From Planctomycetaceae bacterium (GTDB lineage Bacteria; Planctomycetota; Phycisphaerae; UBA1845; UTPLA1): a stretch of 64,000 nt of DNA. The position numbers and the translations under genes are program-made. Of the stretch, positions 51,941-61,614 are shown in pieces. The notes beneath the pieces are model-generated. The model searched no databases, had not been told where the DNA came from, and was given only the letters and a program-made list of their open reading frames with translations. Numbering within the stretch: position 1 is the stretch's first letter; each line of letters starts with the position of its first letter. The stretch lies in assembly GCA_006969385.1 (NCBI GenBank), contig CP030884.1:2046001-2110000 (forward strand), given 5' to 3'.

Positions 51941-53952
51941 ATGCATAGAGTTATCTTCACTTTCGTCAGCGCGGTTTTCATTTCGCTACCAGTCGCGGCA
52001 GATACCTGCCCCATCGTTGCGGAAGGTTTCTACGGCGCAGCCCCTGTCGGGCTTGCGGTGGTGGACGATATCGCGTTTTTGGGTGTGGGCAACCGCCTGC
52101 GGATGGTCGATCTATCCGATCCGGCAGCACCTCAGTTTGATTCAGAGATTATTTTCGATACGACGCTCACTGGTGTGGCAGCCTTCGATGACTTGTTGTT
52201 GGTGGCGACGCGTTTGGATGTGCGCATATTGAACGCGGCAAATCCGCATGCCCCCATCGAACTGTCTCGTCTCGATATAACAGGGTTTCGAGAAACGGTT
52301 TTTGCCCTGCGTAACGATACGCTCTTTGTATTTGATGGTTACACGTTGACGGCGGTTGATATAGGGAATCCGTCAATGCCTGTCTTGCGCGGCGCGGTCG
52401 ATCGGGATACAACATTTTCCGGGGAACAGACCTACATCCAGTTGGTCGGCGATGTTGCGTACCTCTCGGGTTCCGTCATCGATATTTCGAATCCCGACCA
52501 GCTAACTCAGATCGGCAGAATTGGATTACAAAATGGCTTCAAGCCGGTGGGCGACTTTTTCGTATCGCTCGAGGGCAGGCATTTGAGTTTCTCGATCCGC
52601 TCACGATCTCGGTGTTGGGCGGGCAGAGCCTGAGCGGCTTTGGTGACTTGGCGGTCGTTGATGACTACGTTTATTTCGTCAGTTTGCAAGGCGGGCTGCG
52701 CGTGATCCAATTCACCGATCCTCAAAATCCGATTTTTCTTCGAGACGTTCAGGGGACCGCCGGCGCAGAGCAAGTCATATTGACCCAGGGCAAGCTCCTC
52801 ACGAGCAGCAACAATCGCTTCAATATTTTCGGCTTGGCGGATTTGGAGGAACCGGTCTTACAGGGAAGCACGCCCAATGAAAATAACGATTATCGAGCAG
52901 CGGCTTTAGCGGGCGACTTTGTTTTCGCGCTTGGGGATGACGACGAACTCAATCGGATGGCGCTGCAGCTATTTGAACTTAACCCTTTCGACGGACAGTT
53001 GATTTTTCTGCAGACCGTAGGTGCGCGTCCGTACGACAATTTCACCCTCGTCAATGATATGATTTATGGCTACGACCCATTGAACGGTATCGATGTGATT
53101 GATGTTTCCGATCCTCTCAATGCGGTCGTATTGAATACGATACCCGCATACTGGCAAGACGGTGTCTTGTTCGCTGTCGACGGTAACGATCTGGTCCTTG
53201 CCGGACAGGAAGCGATCGAGTTATTCGACATCTCAACGCCTGCCGCTCCCGTGTTGATCGCTTCGCAGGAGTTGTATCCCTTTATTCCCGGTTACTACGA
53301 AGTGACCGATGTGGAGATCGCTTACCCCTTTATTGTGCTGGCGGGTTTTAGCGACGGCGTTTTGGTGGTCGATTATTCGGATCCGGTGAATCTGAGTATC
53401 GTATTGGACTGCCAGTTGTGCTTTACCAACGATGGTGGCTTGGCCCTGAAGTATCCGTACATTTATCTTGGCACCGGCTTCACAGGCGGGATTAATCTTC
53501 AGGTAATCGATCTGTCTCATATTGATGGCCCGCAGGTCATTCAATCATTTGCGATTCCCGAGATTCGCCTACCACATCATTTACAAATTTTTGGTGATCA
53601 CCTATTCGCCGCGACCAACGGTGGGTTGCGCGGTCTGGATATCAGTGACCGGCTCGATCCGCAACTTGTTTATACGACGACAGATTACTTAGATCGATGG
53701 CGCTTCGCAGTTAGTGATCAAAGAATCGTTAAGACTTCTTATCTGAATGGGCTAGCCAGCCTGCGGGTAACGGATTGTGTTGATGGTGATCTGGACGGCG
53801 ATGGTGTCGTTGACATTGATGATATTGATGCATTCGTTGACGCCTTCTTTGGTGTGGTACCGACAGCAGCTACCATCATCGCGGACATGAACGGCGACGT
53901 AATGCTTGACGGGCGGGATATTTCCGGGTTTTTGTCGGCAATACTGAATTAA
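51941..53952 (+). pseudogene. LVIVD-repeat secreted protein with dockerin-like end, interrupted by a frameshift
   Basis: A signal peptide (MHRVIFTFVSAVFISLPVAA) opens a protein of LVIVD/propeller repeats such as GLAVVDDIAFLGVGNRLRMV DLSDP. The first frame fails at 52633 shortly after FVSLEG. The repeats go on in another frame with AFEFLDPLTISVLGGQSLSG from about 52580, so a single-base loss near 52574-52581 splits the gene. The second part runs to 53952 with GGLRVIQFTDPQNPIFLRDV and DISTPAAPVLIASQEL and ends in a dockerin-like DGDLDGDGVVDIDDIDAFVD. Either a real pseudogene or an assembly error; a continuation start at GTG 52612 is unlikely to give a secreted product. About 670 residues if intact. 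Confidence 0.82.
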
Positions 53953-53954
53953 AG

Positions 53955-54734
53955 CTATCGGGCATTCCACTTAACCAGCGTACGCCAGCCAGGCCCATTC
54001 CGCAGGTATGCCAGGGCCACTTCTTGTATTTCCTCGATCGACTGAGCTTCGTATTCGAGCCGATGATCTTTCGCATCGAGATGGACCAAGGTTATGCAAT
54101 CCCAATCGGGGTCGTTGGCGGAGGGCAGGGCTCCGAAGGCGGTTAAAGACTCGCGCGGTGGCTCCCAACGTTGTATGCAGAAGCCGCCCACTTCATTCCA
54201 ATCGAGGTCGCCGATGAGTTGCCTGACGTCGGCCGCCTTGGGGGCCACGGCGACGCACTCGTCATCGGAGAGGCCCAACTTCAATCTGAAGAGCCGCGTT
54301 TTGCGGTCAGTGCTGCCCGGTGGTTGGGGCGGTTGGTCGATCGCCTCAACGAGGTCGCGAAAGGCCGCTTCCGATCGTCGATCTTCGTCGGTATAGCCGT
54401 CGGGGTAATTCGGGTCGAAGGGCGGGCAATCGAAGCGCGCCATCAGTTCTTCTATCGCCGGCGCGTGATTGAACAGGGCGTCGCCACGAAAATCGAAGCG
54501 TAAATGATAATCATCCCACGATGGTTCGATCGAGCCGTTGGCGGTGGGAATCAGCGGGAATTTCTCGGTCGGCTTAAAGTCGGGATAGCGCGCGACGAGG
54601 GCCTGTAGAATTTTTTTTGAGGGAAGCTTCAGTAAACCGGCCACGCGCTCACCCGCCGAGAGCGACTCGTATATTTGTAGGTCCGTCAGTTTGCAGCGTT
54701 TGCCGCGCTTCCAATAGGTGATGTCATAGCTCAT
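53955..54734 (-). CDS. Hypothetical cytoplasmic protein
   Basis: 259 residues from the ATG at 54734. It begins MSYDITYWKRGKRCKLTDLQ, with an approximately 120-residue helical first half and a strand-rich second half (VGGFCIQRWEPPRESLTAFG, WDCITLVHLDAKDHRLEYEA, EIQEVALAYLRNGPGWRTLV). The SYDITYWK opening is seen in small uncharacterised proteins of planctomycetes and myxobacteria. No signal peptide. The function is unknown; neighbours include SUKH-like genes, so an immunity or accessory role is possible. Confidence 0.68.
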   Translation of the reverse strand: MSYDITYWKRGKRCKLTDLQIYESLSAGERVAGLLKLPSKKILQALVARYPDFKPTEKFPLIPTANGSIEPSWDDYHLRFDFRGDALFNHAPAIEELMARFDCPPFDPNYPDGYTDEDRRSEAAFRDLVEAIDQPPQPPGSTDRKTRLFRLKLGLSDDECVAVAPKAADVRQLIGDLDWNEVGGFCIQRWEPPRESLTAFGALPSANDPDWDCITLVHLDAKDHRLEYEAQSIEEIQEVALAYLRNGPGWRTLVKWNAR

Positions 54735-55007
54735 GAGCGTCGATCTCCTACGCGCGGGCACTGCCGGGTACGGTGTCGTATTTACGTCTCGGGATGCGCT
54801 ATTGGCAATATTTCAGCGTATGGTAACACCTACGGGTACACCGTCGCGACGCGTGCGTGAGAATTTGCCCGTCATCGATGTCGGCTGGTATATTTCGCTA
54901 CGCGAGGATATCGGGAGGGCAATGCTGAACTTGCGGCGGTGCCATTGCCGGCTCCATTAGTGGTTGCGGGTTCTATTCGGCTCATTGATAGGTTAAATTC
55001 TGAAGGT

Positions 55008-55697
55008 ATGTTCAAGCCCAAGTCCATTCTCGATCTGTTTTTTCTGCTGATTCTGTTTTTTGTCGGGCTGTGGTGGGGGCAGAAATTTAATCTGTTTCCG
55101 GGGCGGGCCGAACCGATACAAACGCTGCCGGTGGCCGAAGGGGTGACCGATCCGGTGCGTTTGGAAGCACATCGCCGCGTAACGGAACTATTGCAAGATG
55201 ATTTAGGCGGCGTGCCGATTCGGACTATCTGTTCGCGCCAAGAAGCCGCGCGTTACCCCGCCAATCTGGTGGTGCCACGGATTAGCTCGGCACCGATTTT
55301 ACACTTCAAAGATATTAAGATCGCAGCCGTGATCGAGCTGTATCGATACGTGCATGACGAGCAGCCGCTGGCGTACATGGATCTGTCCGATCCAAGATCA
55401 TCGTCCATTCGGTATCGCAAGACGACGGTCGGGCAGTTTGCCTGGTGTGCGATTCACCGCTTGTTGATACCGCCTGATGAATCGGAATGGTCGGAAGCCG
55501 ATAGTCAATGGATACCGTTTAATATCCTGTTCGCCGATGTGTTGGATTTGCCCGAAGCGAAATTTCAGCAACTGGTGAGCGACCGACTCGATCCGTGGTA
55601 TCAGAGGTGTATCGATGAAGAAGGGCTGGTGTTTCGTTGCGGCGTAGGTGAAGTGCCAGCGTTGGTGGAACATCCGCCGGAAGCCTTTGGTCGGTAG
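55008..55697 (+). CDS. Single-pass membrane protein of unknown function
   Basis: 229 residues from the ATG at 55008. Residues 7-25 are a membrane helix (ILDLFFLLILFFVGLWWGQK). The outer domain contains RICSRQEAARYPANLVVPRI-like and ILHFKDIKIAAVIELYRYVH segments without a known motif, and ends in HPPEAFGR. A start at 54939 would add an unlikely leader. It precedes the SUKH-like gene by 100 bp on the same strand. Confidence 0.62.
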   Translation: MFKPKSILDLFFLLILFFVGLWWGQKFNLFPGRAEPIQTLPVAEGVTDPVRLEAHRRVTELLQDDLGGVPIRTICSRQEAARYPANLVVPRISSAPILHFKDIKIAAVIELYRYVHDEQPLAYMDLSDPRSSSIRYRKTTVGQFAWCAIHRLLIPPDESEWSEADSQWIPFNILFADVLDLPEAKFQQLVSDRLDPWYQRCIDEEGLVFRCGVGEVPALVEHPPEAFGR

Positions 55698-55797
55698 TGT
55701 CTTTCGTTAGGTTTGAGGCTGGTAACGCAGTTTAGCTCAGATTCTCAGTCGGGCTAAACCCCTAGGGTTTTTCCGCTACTTTCCGTATTATTCCCGC

Positions 55798-56979
55798 ATG
55801 AACCATTGGAACCCGAAAAGTAGCCTCGATCTGGCTATCGATCAAATCTCTATCGCTTTCCCGAAGCCCCGGTCCATTGAGCCGGTCACACGTGCCGACT
55901 TTGCGGTGTTGGGAAAGGGCTTGGCTCAATCGATCCCAGCAGACCTGCAGCGGTTCTATTTTGAATGCTATTGGGACGACATGATTCCCGTTCTACCGAG
56001 TGCGGATGAAGAAGATTACGCTGCCCCTGTGTTATCAATTCATCCGCCATCCGAGCTTCGTCGATGGGGCGATCGGGATGAATTAACGGATCGCCGATTC
56101 TGGCCCGAACCGTGGAAGCCCTGCGCGTTTATCGCGTTTGCCAAAAACTGTTTTGGCGACGAGTTTTTGTATTGTCTGTCGGACGGCCCGCTCGGGGTCG
56201 GCACTGTTTTGATGACGGACCACGAGGCCGATGAGCAAATTCACGTTGTTGGTGAGTGTTTGGCCGATTGGTTATCGCGTTTGGCGGCGTATCGCGGTGT
56301 GGATTATGTGGTCGTGCCGGGTGATGTGACGTCGCTGGCTCCGACCGAGCGCGCGGCGTTCGAACAAGATCATCGTCGGCTAAATCCTGATAGCTCGTTC
56401 TTTCGTGCGAAGAAACCTAAGACACCTGTTGGTGGGGGTTCAGGTTCGGGCACCGAACCACCCAAGCCGATGACGCCGAATCAGGTAGCGCGGGCGCAGT
56501 TTAAAGCGCTGGATCGCGATACGCAGTACGTCGTGGCATTTTACTCGGTGCTGCTTGTCTTTTTTGGATCGAAACCATGCGATTTGAAGCGGAAGCTGGC
56601 ACCGCTAATTTCTGAGATGGTAAATTGTTATCTGAAGAATCAGCTGTTACCTCGAAGCAATGTTGAAAGCTGGGAGCGGATGACAGAGATGAGGGTGTTT
56701 GCACATATCGTGGCATCCGATGCGGATCGTTCGCTTGTTCAGATGTTGACGGGGGCAAAGTTCCTCGCAGAGAGTATGTGCGAACCGGATAAGACTGTTG
56801 GCTCTACACTTTTGCCCTTGGGAGCAATAGCCCAGCGCGAAGGCGTCGAATCGTATGTGATTTTGCAGCGACATATCGAGATCGTGGTTAACGAGATCAA
56901 ATCGGTTGGCGACGATGATTTAGGAAGGTCGGCACGGATCGCACTGCGTCGGTTGATTAAGCGGATCGATCCGCGTTAA
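55798..56979 (+). CDS. SUKH/SMI1-KNR4-like N-terminal domain with helical C-terminal domain
   Basis: 393 residues. Residues 30-165 look like a SUKH/SMI1-KNR4 domain: LAQSIPADLQRFYFECYWDD, FIAFAKNCFGDEFLYCLSDG and CLADWLSRLAAYR. A Pro/Gly/Ser linker (PVGGGSGSGTEPPKP, about 211-225) separates a second, all-helical domain with FKALDRDTQYVVAFYSVLLV and IEIVVNEIKSVGDDDLGRSA. That part is unrecognised. SUKH-type proteins are best known as immunity proteins, but this fusion could be a regulator or scaffold. No toxin gene is adjacent. Confidence 0.65.
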   Translation: MNHWNPKSSLDLAIDQISIAFPKPRSIEPVTRADFAVLGKGLAQSIPADLQRFYFECYWDDMIPVLPSADEEDYAAPVLSIHPPSELRRWGDRDELTDRRFWPEPWKPCAFIAFAKNCFGDEFLYCLSDGPLGVGTVLMTDHEADEQIHVVGECLADWLSRLAAYRGVDYVVVPGDVTSLAPTERAAFEQDHRRLNPDSSFFRAKKPKTPVGGGSGSGTEPPKPMTPNQVARAQFKALDRDTQYVVAFYSVLLVFFGSKPCDLKRKLAPLISEMVNCYLKNQLLPRSNVESWERMTEMRVFAHIVASDADRSLVQMLTGAKFLAESMCEPDKTVGSTLLPLGAIAQREGVESYVILQRHIEIVVNEIKSVGDDDLGRSARIALRRLIKRIDPR

Positions 56980-57188
56980 CAGTTAATGAGCTCTCCAAAC
57001 AAAAGCTCGGGTGAATTTCATTAACCGATTGGTTTGATCGCGCGTGAGAAACGCGCTTTTGATGCAACTTCATGCCGACGCGGGAAGCTTGTTTGGTTTA
57101 CGACCATCAACGCCATGCGTCGGCATAGCACCAATATTGGAATCCCCATCGAGACGAATCCCGCCCGTCATATTAAAATCTATCTGCG

Positions 57189-58559
57189 ATGTCCGAACCC
57201 ACCACCAAAGTCCTGATCGTCGAAGACGAAGCCTCCCACGGTGAAGCCGTGAAGGAAGGGCTGGAGCGCGCCGGGCATTTGTGCAGTTTGGTCGACGACG
57301 GGGCAGTGGCGATCGAGTCGATCCGCAAATGGCCGCCGCATGTGGTGGTTTCCGACTATCAACTGGGCGGCGATATCAACGGGTTGAACGTTATCGCGCG
57401 GGCCAAAGAGCTAAGCCCCTGGACCGAGGGGATACTTATTACGGCTCATGGTGATGAAGAGCTGGCCCGCGACGCGCTGAAGGATGTCGGCGCGTTCGAC
57501 TATATCAAGAAGCCGATCGATCTCGACGACTTACGCCGCAAGGTCGACAGCGCCGCGCGCAAGGCGATGATGGCGCGCGATAACCTCACGATGCGGGCCG
57601 AACTGGCGGCGGCGGATAACTTCGACGGCATCGTGGCCGCCAGTGGGGCGATGAAGAGCGTGCTCAACCGCGTGCGGCGGCTGGCGCGTACCAAGCTTAC
57701 AGTCCTGATCTATGGCGAGTCGGGCACGGGTAAAGATCTGATCGCGCGGTCGATTCACCGCAATTCCGATCGGCGCGATAAAGCCTGGGTGCCGGTCAAT
57801 TGCGCGGGGATATCCGAGTCGTTGATCGAATCGGAATTGTTTGGGCACGTGAAGGGTTCGTTTACCAACGCGCTGACCGATCGCAAAGGGCACTTCGAAA
57901 CGGCCGACGGCGGCACGATCTTTCTCGATGAAATCGGCGAATTGCCGTTGGCGATGCAAGCGAAACTACTGCGCGTGCTGGAAAGCGGTGAGATCATTCG
58001 CGTGGGTTCGAGTACGCCGATTCACGTGGACGTGCGCGTGGTGGCGGCGACCAATCGCAATTTGAAGGAAGCCGTCGAGAAAAAGACGTTTCGCGAAGAC
58101 TTGTTTTTCCGAGTGAATCAGGCGGAGATCAATCTGCTGCCGTTGCGCGATCGGCGCGAAGATATTCTGCCATTGATCGAGTATTTTTGGAAAGAAGCCA
58201 ACGCCGAACACGGTCGCAACGTCAGCAAGATCACGCCCGATGCCCTGCGCATGCTGCACAACTACGATTGGCCGGGCAATATTCGCGAACTGCGTAATGT
58301 GATCAATTTGCTGGTGGCGCTGTGTGAAGGTGATACGTTGGATACCTCGGACCTGGCCAGTCGCCCCGAGATCAATCGCAGTCGCGAGATCGTGCCGGTG
58401 GCCAAGCCGATGCTCAATGCCACGCTCGACGAGATTACCAAGATCGCCATCGAGCATGCGTTGCAACAGAACAACGGCAATCGCGAGCGCACGGCTAAGC
58501 AGTTGGGCATTCCGGTGCGCACGCTGTATCGCAAGTTGAAGGAGTATGATTTGAATTAG
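57189..58559 (+). CDS. NtrC-family sigma-54-dependent response regulator
   Basis: 456 residues. A receiver domain (1-120) has the acidic pair in LIVEDEASHG, the phospho-Asp in VVVSDYQLGGD, ITAHGD and KKPID. The AAA+ domain has Walker A GESGTGKDLIARSIHRNSDR, Walker B GGTIFLDEIGELPLAMQAKL and YDWPGNIRELRNVI. The sigma-54 contact loop reads GSFTNA instead of GAFTGA. A Fis-type HTH closes the protein (NRERTAKQLGIPVRTLYRKL). Phosphorylation would drive ATP-dependent opening of sigma-54 promoters. No partner histidine kinase is adjacent. The loop change could weaken sigma-54 activation. Confidence 0.95.
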   Translation: MSEPTTKVLIVEDEASHGEAVKEGLERAGHLCSLVDDGAVAIESIRKWPPHVVVSDYQLGGDINGLNVIARAKELSPWTEGILITAHGDEELARDALKDVGAFDYIKKPIDLDDLRRKVDSAARKAMMARDNLTMRAELAAADNFDGIVAASGAMKSVLNRVRRLARTKLTVLIYGESGTGKDLIARSIHRNSDRRDKAWVPVNCAGISESLIESELFGHVKGSFTNALTDRKGHFETADGGTIFLDEIGELPLAMQAKLLRVLESGEIIRVGSSTPIHVDVRVVAATNRNLKEAVEKKTFREDLFFRVNQAEINLLPLRDRREDILPLIEYFWKEANAEHGRNVSKITPDALRMLHNYDWPGNIRELRNVINLLVALCEGDTLDTSDLASRPEINRSREIVPVAKPMLNATLDEITKIAIEHALQQNNGNRERTAKQLGIPVRTLYRKLKEYDLN

Positions 58560-58571
58560 TGCGTTGGAAGA

Positions 58572-58642
58572 ACACCGGTTGCAAACCGGTGCCACAGCGC
58601 GCGGGAGAATGAGACATCGGTTACAAACCGGTGCCACAGCGC
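58572..58642. repeat. Two 29-bp direct repeats containing an ACCGGT hairpin
   Basis: 58572-58600 and 58614-58642 share ACACCGGTTGCAAACCGG and GTGCCACAGCGC with three substitutions; each holds a CCGGTTgcaAACCGG palindrome. They lie directly after the response regulator stop. Confidence 0.7.
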
Positions 58643-58792
58643 ACTGAGCCGCGCCCGTGAGGAAGCGGTGCGGGTCGAAGTGTTGCGGGATGGTGAATAC
58701 GCAGATTTGGTTTTTCGAGAGCAAAAGCACCAAGAGTAATCCTGTTCGGGTGTAATTTCTGGTGATAACGAGATGCCGCGGTTGATCGGAAA

Positions 58793-58828
58793 CCCTCACC
58801 CCAGCCCTCTCCCTGCGAGGGAGAGGGA
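58793..58828. repeat. CCCTCACCCCAGCCCTCTCCC-type dispersed repeat (copy 2)
   Basis: Same element as 46557-46592 with one base different. It includes CTCTCCCTGCGAGGGAGAG. Confidence 0.75.
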
Positions 58829-58881
58829 ATAAGGCACGAGAGGCAATATGTCGCCGCACGTATCGAGATGCAATAAGACAC

Positions 58882-59985
58882 ATGCCTAAATGGACCCAAG
58901 CCGATTATCAACACATGCAACGCGCGCTCGAATTAGCGCGTCGCGGTGAAGGGTACGTTGAGCCTAATCCGATGGTCGGCTGCCTGCTGGTGAAAGCCGG
59001 CCGCGTGGTTGGCGAAGGGTATCACCGTAAATTCGGCAAGCCACACGCGGAGGTCAACGCATTACGCGCTGCCGGGTCGAAGGCCAAAGGTGCGACATGT
59101 TATGTAACGCTCGAACCCTGCGCGCACTTCGGCAAAACCCCGCCATGTGCCGATGCGTTAATTGAAGCGGGCATCAAACGCGTGATGGTGGCGGCGCGCG
59201 ACCCCAACCCGCTCGTGGCCGGTCGCGGTATTAAGAAATTGCGCGCCGCCGGCGTGCATGTCGATCTCGGTCTTATGAAGAAAGAGGCCGAGCGACTTAT
59301 CGCGCCGTTTCGAAGCTTTCATATTGAGAAGCGGCCGTTCATTACGCTGAAGTGGGCCCAATCCATCGACGGCAAGATCGCGACGCACACGGGCGATTCC
59401 AAATGGATCACATCGCGCGCCGCGCGGCAACAGGCGCACAGACTGCGCGCACGCGTCGATGCCATTCTCGTCGGCAGCGGCACGGTGCTGGCCGACGATC
59501 CCGAGTTGACGGCGCGGCTCGCCAAACCCAAACGAATCGCCACGCGCGTGGTGCTCGACTCGCGGTTGCGAACCCCGCCAACGTCGAAGCTCGTCATGTC
59601 GGCGGCGGCATGGCCCGTGCTCATCGCGACAACGGACGCAGCGCCCGCGCGCAAGCGACGTTTGCTCGAACGGGCCGGCTGCGAGGTGCACGTGCTACCG
59701 AGCCGGCGCGGGAAGATATCGCTGCCGGCGTTGTTGGCGTTGCTGCACGAGCGCGGCTGTACGAATCTGATGGTCGAGGGCGGCAGCGCGGTGCTCAGCG
59801 CATTTTGGGACGCGGGGTTGGTGGATCGGGCCGAGATTTACGTCGCGCCGCGGCTGGTGGGCGGGAATCGGTCGCTTTCGGCCTTGTGCGGGCAGGGTGT
59901 GGCGAAAATCGCGGATATGCGACCGATCCGCAGGTCCGCAGTGCAATCGTGTGGCCCCGATCTGTGGTATACTCTGGAGTTCTAG
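58882..59985 (+). CDS. ribD: Bifunctional diaminohydroxyphosphoribosylaminopyrimidine deaminase / reductase
   Basis: 367 residues, normal for RibD. The N-terminal deaminase has PNPMVGCLLVKAGRVVGEGY, the zinc motif HAEVNAL and EPCAHFGKTPPCADALI. The C-terminal reductase has RPFITLKWAQSIDGKIATHT, SRAARQQAHRLRARVDAILV and NLMVEGGSAVLSAFWDAGLV. It carries out two early steps of riboflavin synthesis from the GTP-derived pyrimidine. Other rib genes are not nearby. ATG at 58882. Confidence 0.95.
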   Translation: MPKWTQADYQHMQRALELARRGEGYVEPNPMVGCLLVKAGRVVGEGYHRKFGKPHAEVNALRAAGSKAKGATCYVTLEPCAHFGKTPPCADALIEAGIKRVMVAARDPNPLVAGRGIKKLRAAGVHVDLGLMKKEAERLIAPFRSFHIEKRPFITLKWAQSIDGKIATHTGDSKWITSRAARQQAHRLRARVDAILVGSGTVLADDPELTARLAKPKRIATRVVLDSRLRTPPTSKLVMSAAAWPVLIATTDAAPARKRRLLERAGCEVHVLPSRRGKISLPALLALLHERGCTNLMVEGGSAVLSAFWDAGLVDRAEIYVAPRLVGGNRSLSALCGQGVAKIADMRPIRRSAVQSCGPDLWYTLEF

Positions 59986-60123
59986 GTTTTCAGCGACCGA
60001 TGTGTTGCCGGCTGGCAGCCACGTCGGCGTGCGCTGCGTCCTAATAAGAAAGTACCCGCATAACCTTGCGATCTCGACGGATCGGAAATGAAGCGAAACC
60101 GATCCGACTGGAGTGTTTCCTTT

Positions 60124-61368
60124 ATGAAGAACTTGATAACGATTTGCGCGTTGGTATGCGTTTGGGCGCTGCCCGTCGTGGCCGAAACCAAGCCTTCCGA
60201 CATGGGCAGCGCCGACGACCTGCTGCTACAGGCACGAAAGGCCGCTGCCAAGCTGCGGTCGGTCTCGTACACGGCCAGCCACTTGGGCGACGGGATATTG
60301 TCGAAGCGTTTGCCGATTACCGACGGCAACGTGAAGGCGGCGCTGGATGCGTCGCGACAGTTCACGCGCGTCAATATGGTTGGTACGCGCATGTATCCGC
60401 AGGCAAACTCGCCTACCGAGTTTGAATACGTGAACACGGGGCGTTGGATAACGCATATCGATCACGGTCGCCGCTCTTTCGATCGCGGCGCAACCAAGAC
60501 GGTTCAGCATCAGGAAGAAGACGCGCTGTTTCCTCCTTTTTTTCTAACGAACGACGCCTACGCAACGGAGATGAAAGCCGCCGAACGGAATTTGGTGGGC
60601 GAAGAGACGGTCGACGGCGTTGACTGTCATGTGGTTGAAGTGGCGTACGATTCGAAGGGCATGCGGCTGACGCGGTTCTTTATCGGCAAGAAAGACTTGT
60701 TGCTGCGCCGCATGATTCGGACGAGTCGTACCGCGCCGATGAACGCGGAAATATTTCTCGTACGCAATTTGAAGGTGAATCCGCAACTCGATGCCTCGCT
60801 GTTCGAGCCGCTCAGCGCGCCGACGGCGTATCGTAGTATGGTGCGGCCTTCCCTTACGCCGGCGCAGACGGCCAATCGCGGCGGCAACGGTTTGTTGGCC
60901 AAGGGCACGGAAGCGCCGGATTGGACTCTGCCCGATGCCGAGGGCAAAGACGTCAGCCTCAAGTCGTTGCGCGGCCAAGTCGTCGTGATCGACTTCTGGG
61001 CGTCGTGGTGTGGGCCGTGCAAAATGGCGATGCCGTATTTGCAACAGCTATCCGACGAGTTTAAGGACCGCGCAGTGAAGGTTTACAGCGTCAACTGTCG
61101 CGAGCGTGGGGGCGACGCCCGGGCGCGGCAGTATCTCAAGACCAAGGGTTTCACCTATCCGCAGCTATTCGAAGGCGATCAGGCGGCCAACGCGTATCTT
61201 GTGCGCGGCATTCCCACGATCTATGTCATCGGCACCGACGGCAAGATTTTGATGGCCGAACGGGGCTTTCGACCGCAGAAGATGTCGGAGATCGGCAAGG
61301 TCATTAACGAAGAACTCAATAAAAAGCAGGCGCGAATCAAATCGCCCGAGAAGACCCAAGAAGGCTGA
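60124..61368 (+). CDS. Secreted LolA-like plus TlpA-type thioredoxin protein (first of three)
   Basis: 414 residues from the ATG at 60124 (GGAG upstream). The signal peptide is MKNLITICALVCVWALPVVA. Residues 35-250 are a lipoprotein-carrier-like domain of LolA/DUF2092 type (LRSVSYTASHLGDGILSKRL, VDGVDCHVVEVAYDSKGMRL, YLVRNLKVNPQLDASLFE-like). Residues 265-414 are a TlpA/AhpC-type thioredoxin fold with WASWCGPCK at about 292-300 and GIPTIYVIG with the cis-Pro. This fusion recurs in planctomycetes. It should act as a disulfide or sulfenic acid reductase outside the inner membrane. Confidence 0.88.
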   Translation: MKNLITICALVCVWALPVVAETKPSDMGSADDLLLQARKAAAKLRSVSYTASHLGDGILSKRLPITDGNVKAALDASRQFTRVNMVGTRMYPQANSPTEFEYVNTGRWITHIDHGRRSFDRGATKTVQHQEEDALFPPFFLTNDAYATEMKAAERNLVGEETVDGVDCHVVEVAYDSKGMRLTRFFIGKKDLLLRRMIRTSRTAPMNAEIFLVRNLKVNPQLDASLFEPLSAPTAYRSMVRPSLTPAQTANRGGNGLLAKGTEAPDWTLPDAEGKDVSLKSLRGQVVVIDFWASWCGPCKMAMPYLQQLSDEFKDRAVKVYSVNCRERGGDARARQYLKTKGFTYPQLFEGDQAANAYLVRGIPTIYVIGTDGKILMAERGFRPQKMSEIGKVINEELNKKQARIKSPEKTQEG

Positions 61369-61614
61369 TTTTTGAGCTTTTCGGGCTTGAAAATCCGGAA
61401 TGGTGGGGCCAGCGCGCTGCTTCTATAATGCCCCTCAAGCTGAAAAAACGGCTCGGAGTGCTCGTTTGCGCTCGCTCAGAGCGCAAATGGCGCGAACTGC
61501 CGACCTCAAGAAGTCGTTAATCACTGAAATAGGGCACCCGCCCTTCGGAATAGCCCATTGCAGGGTTTCACCGATACCTACGTTCGTAAGACACCAAACC
61601 GCTAGGAGCGATTC

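Larger units (their letters stand above)
58560..58881. other. Intergenic region upstream of ribD
   Basis: 322 bp holding the ACCGGT direct repeats and one CCCTCACCCC repeat. The ribD promoter must lie in the last 50 bp or overlap the repeat. No FMN riboswitch was recognised. Confidence 0.5.

Noticed and set aside
58560..58650. CRISPR-like array from the two 29-bp repeats
   Set aside because: Only two copies with a 13-bp spacer, each containing its own palindrome, and no cas genes in the window.
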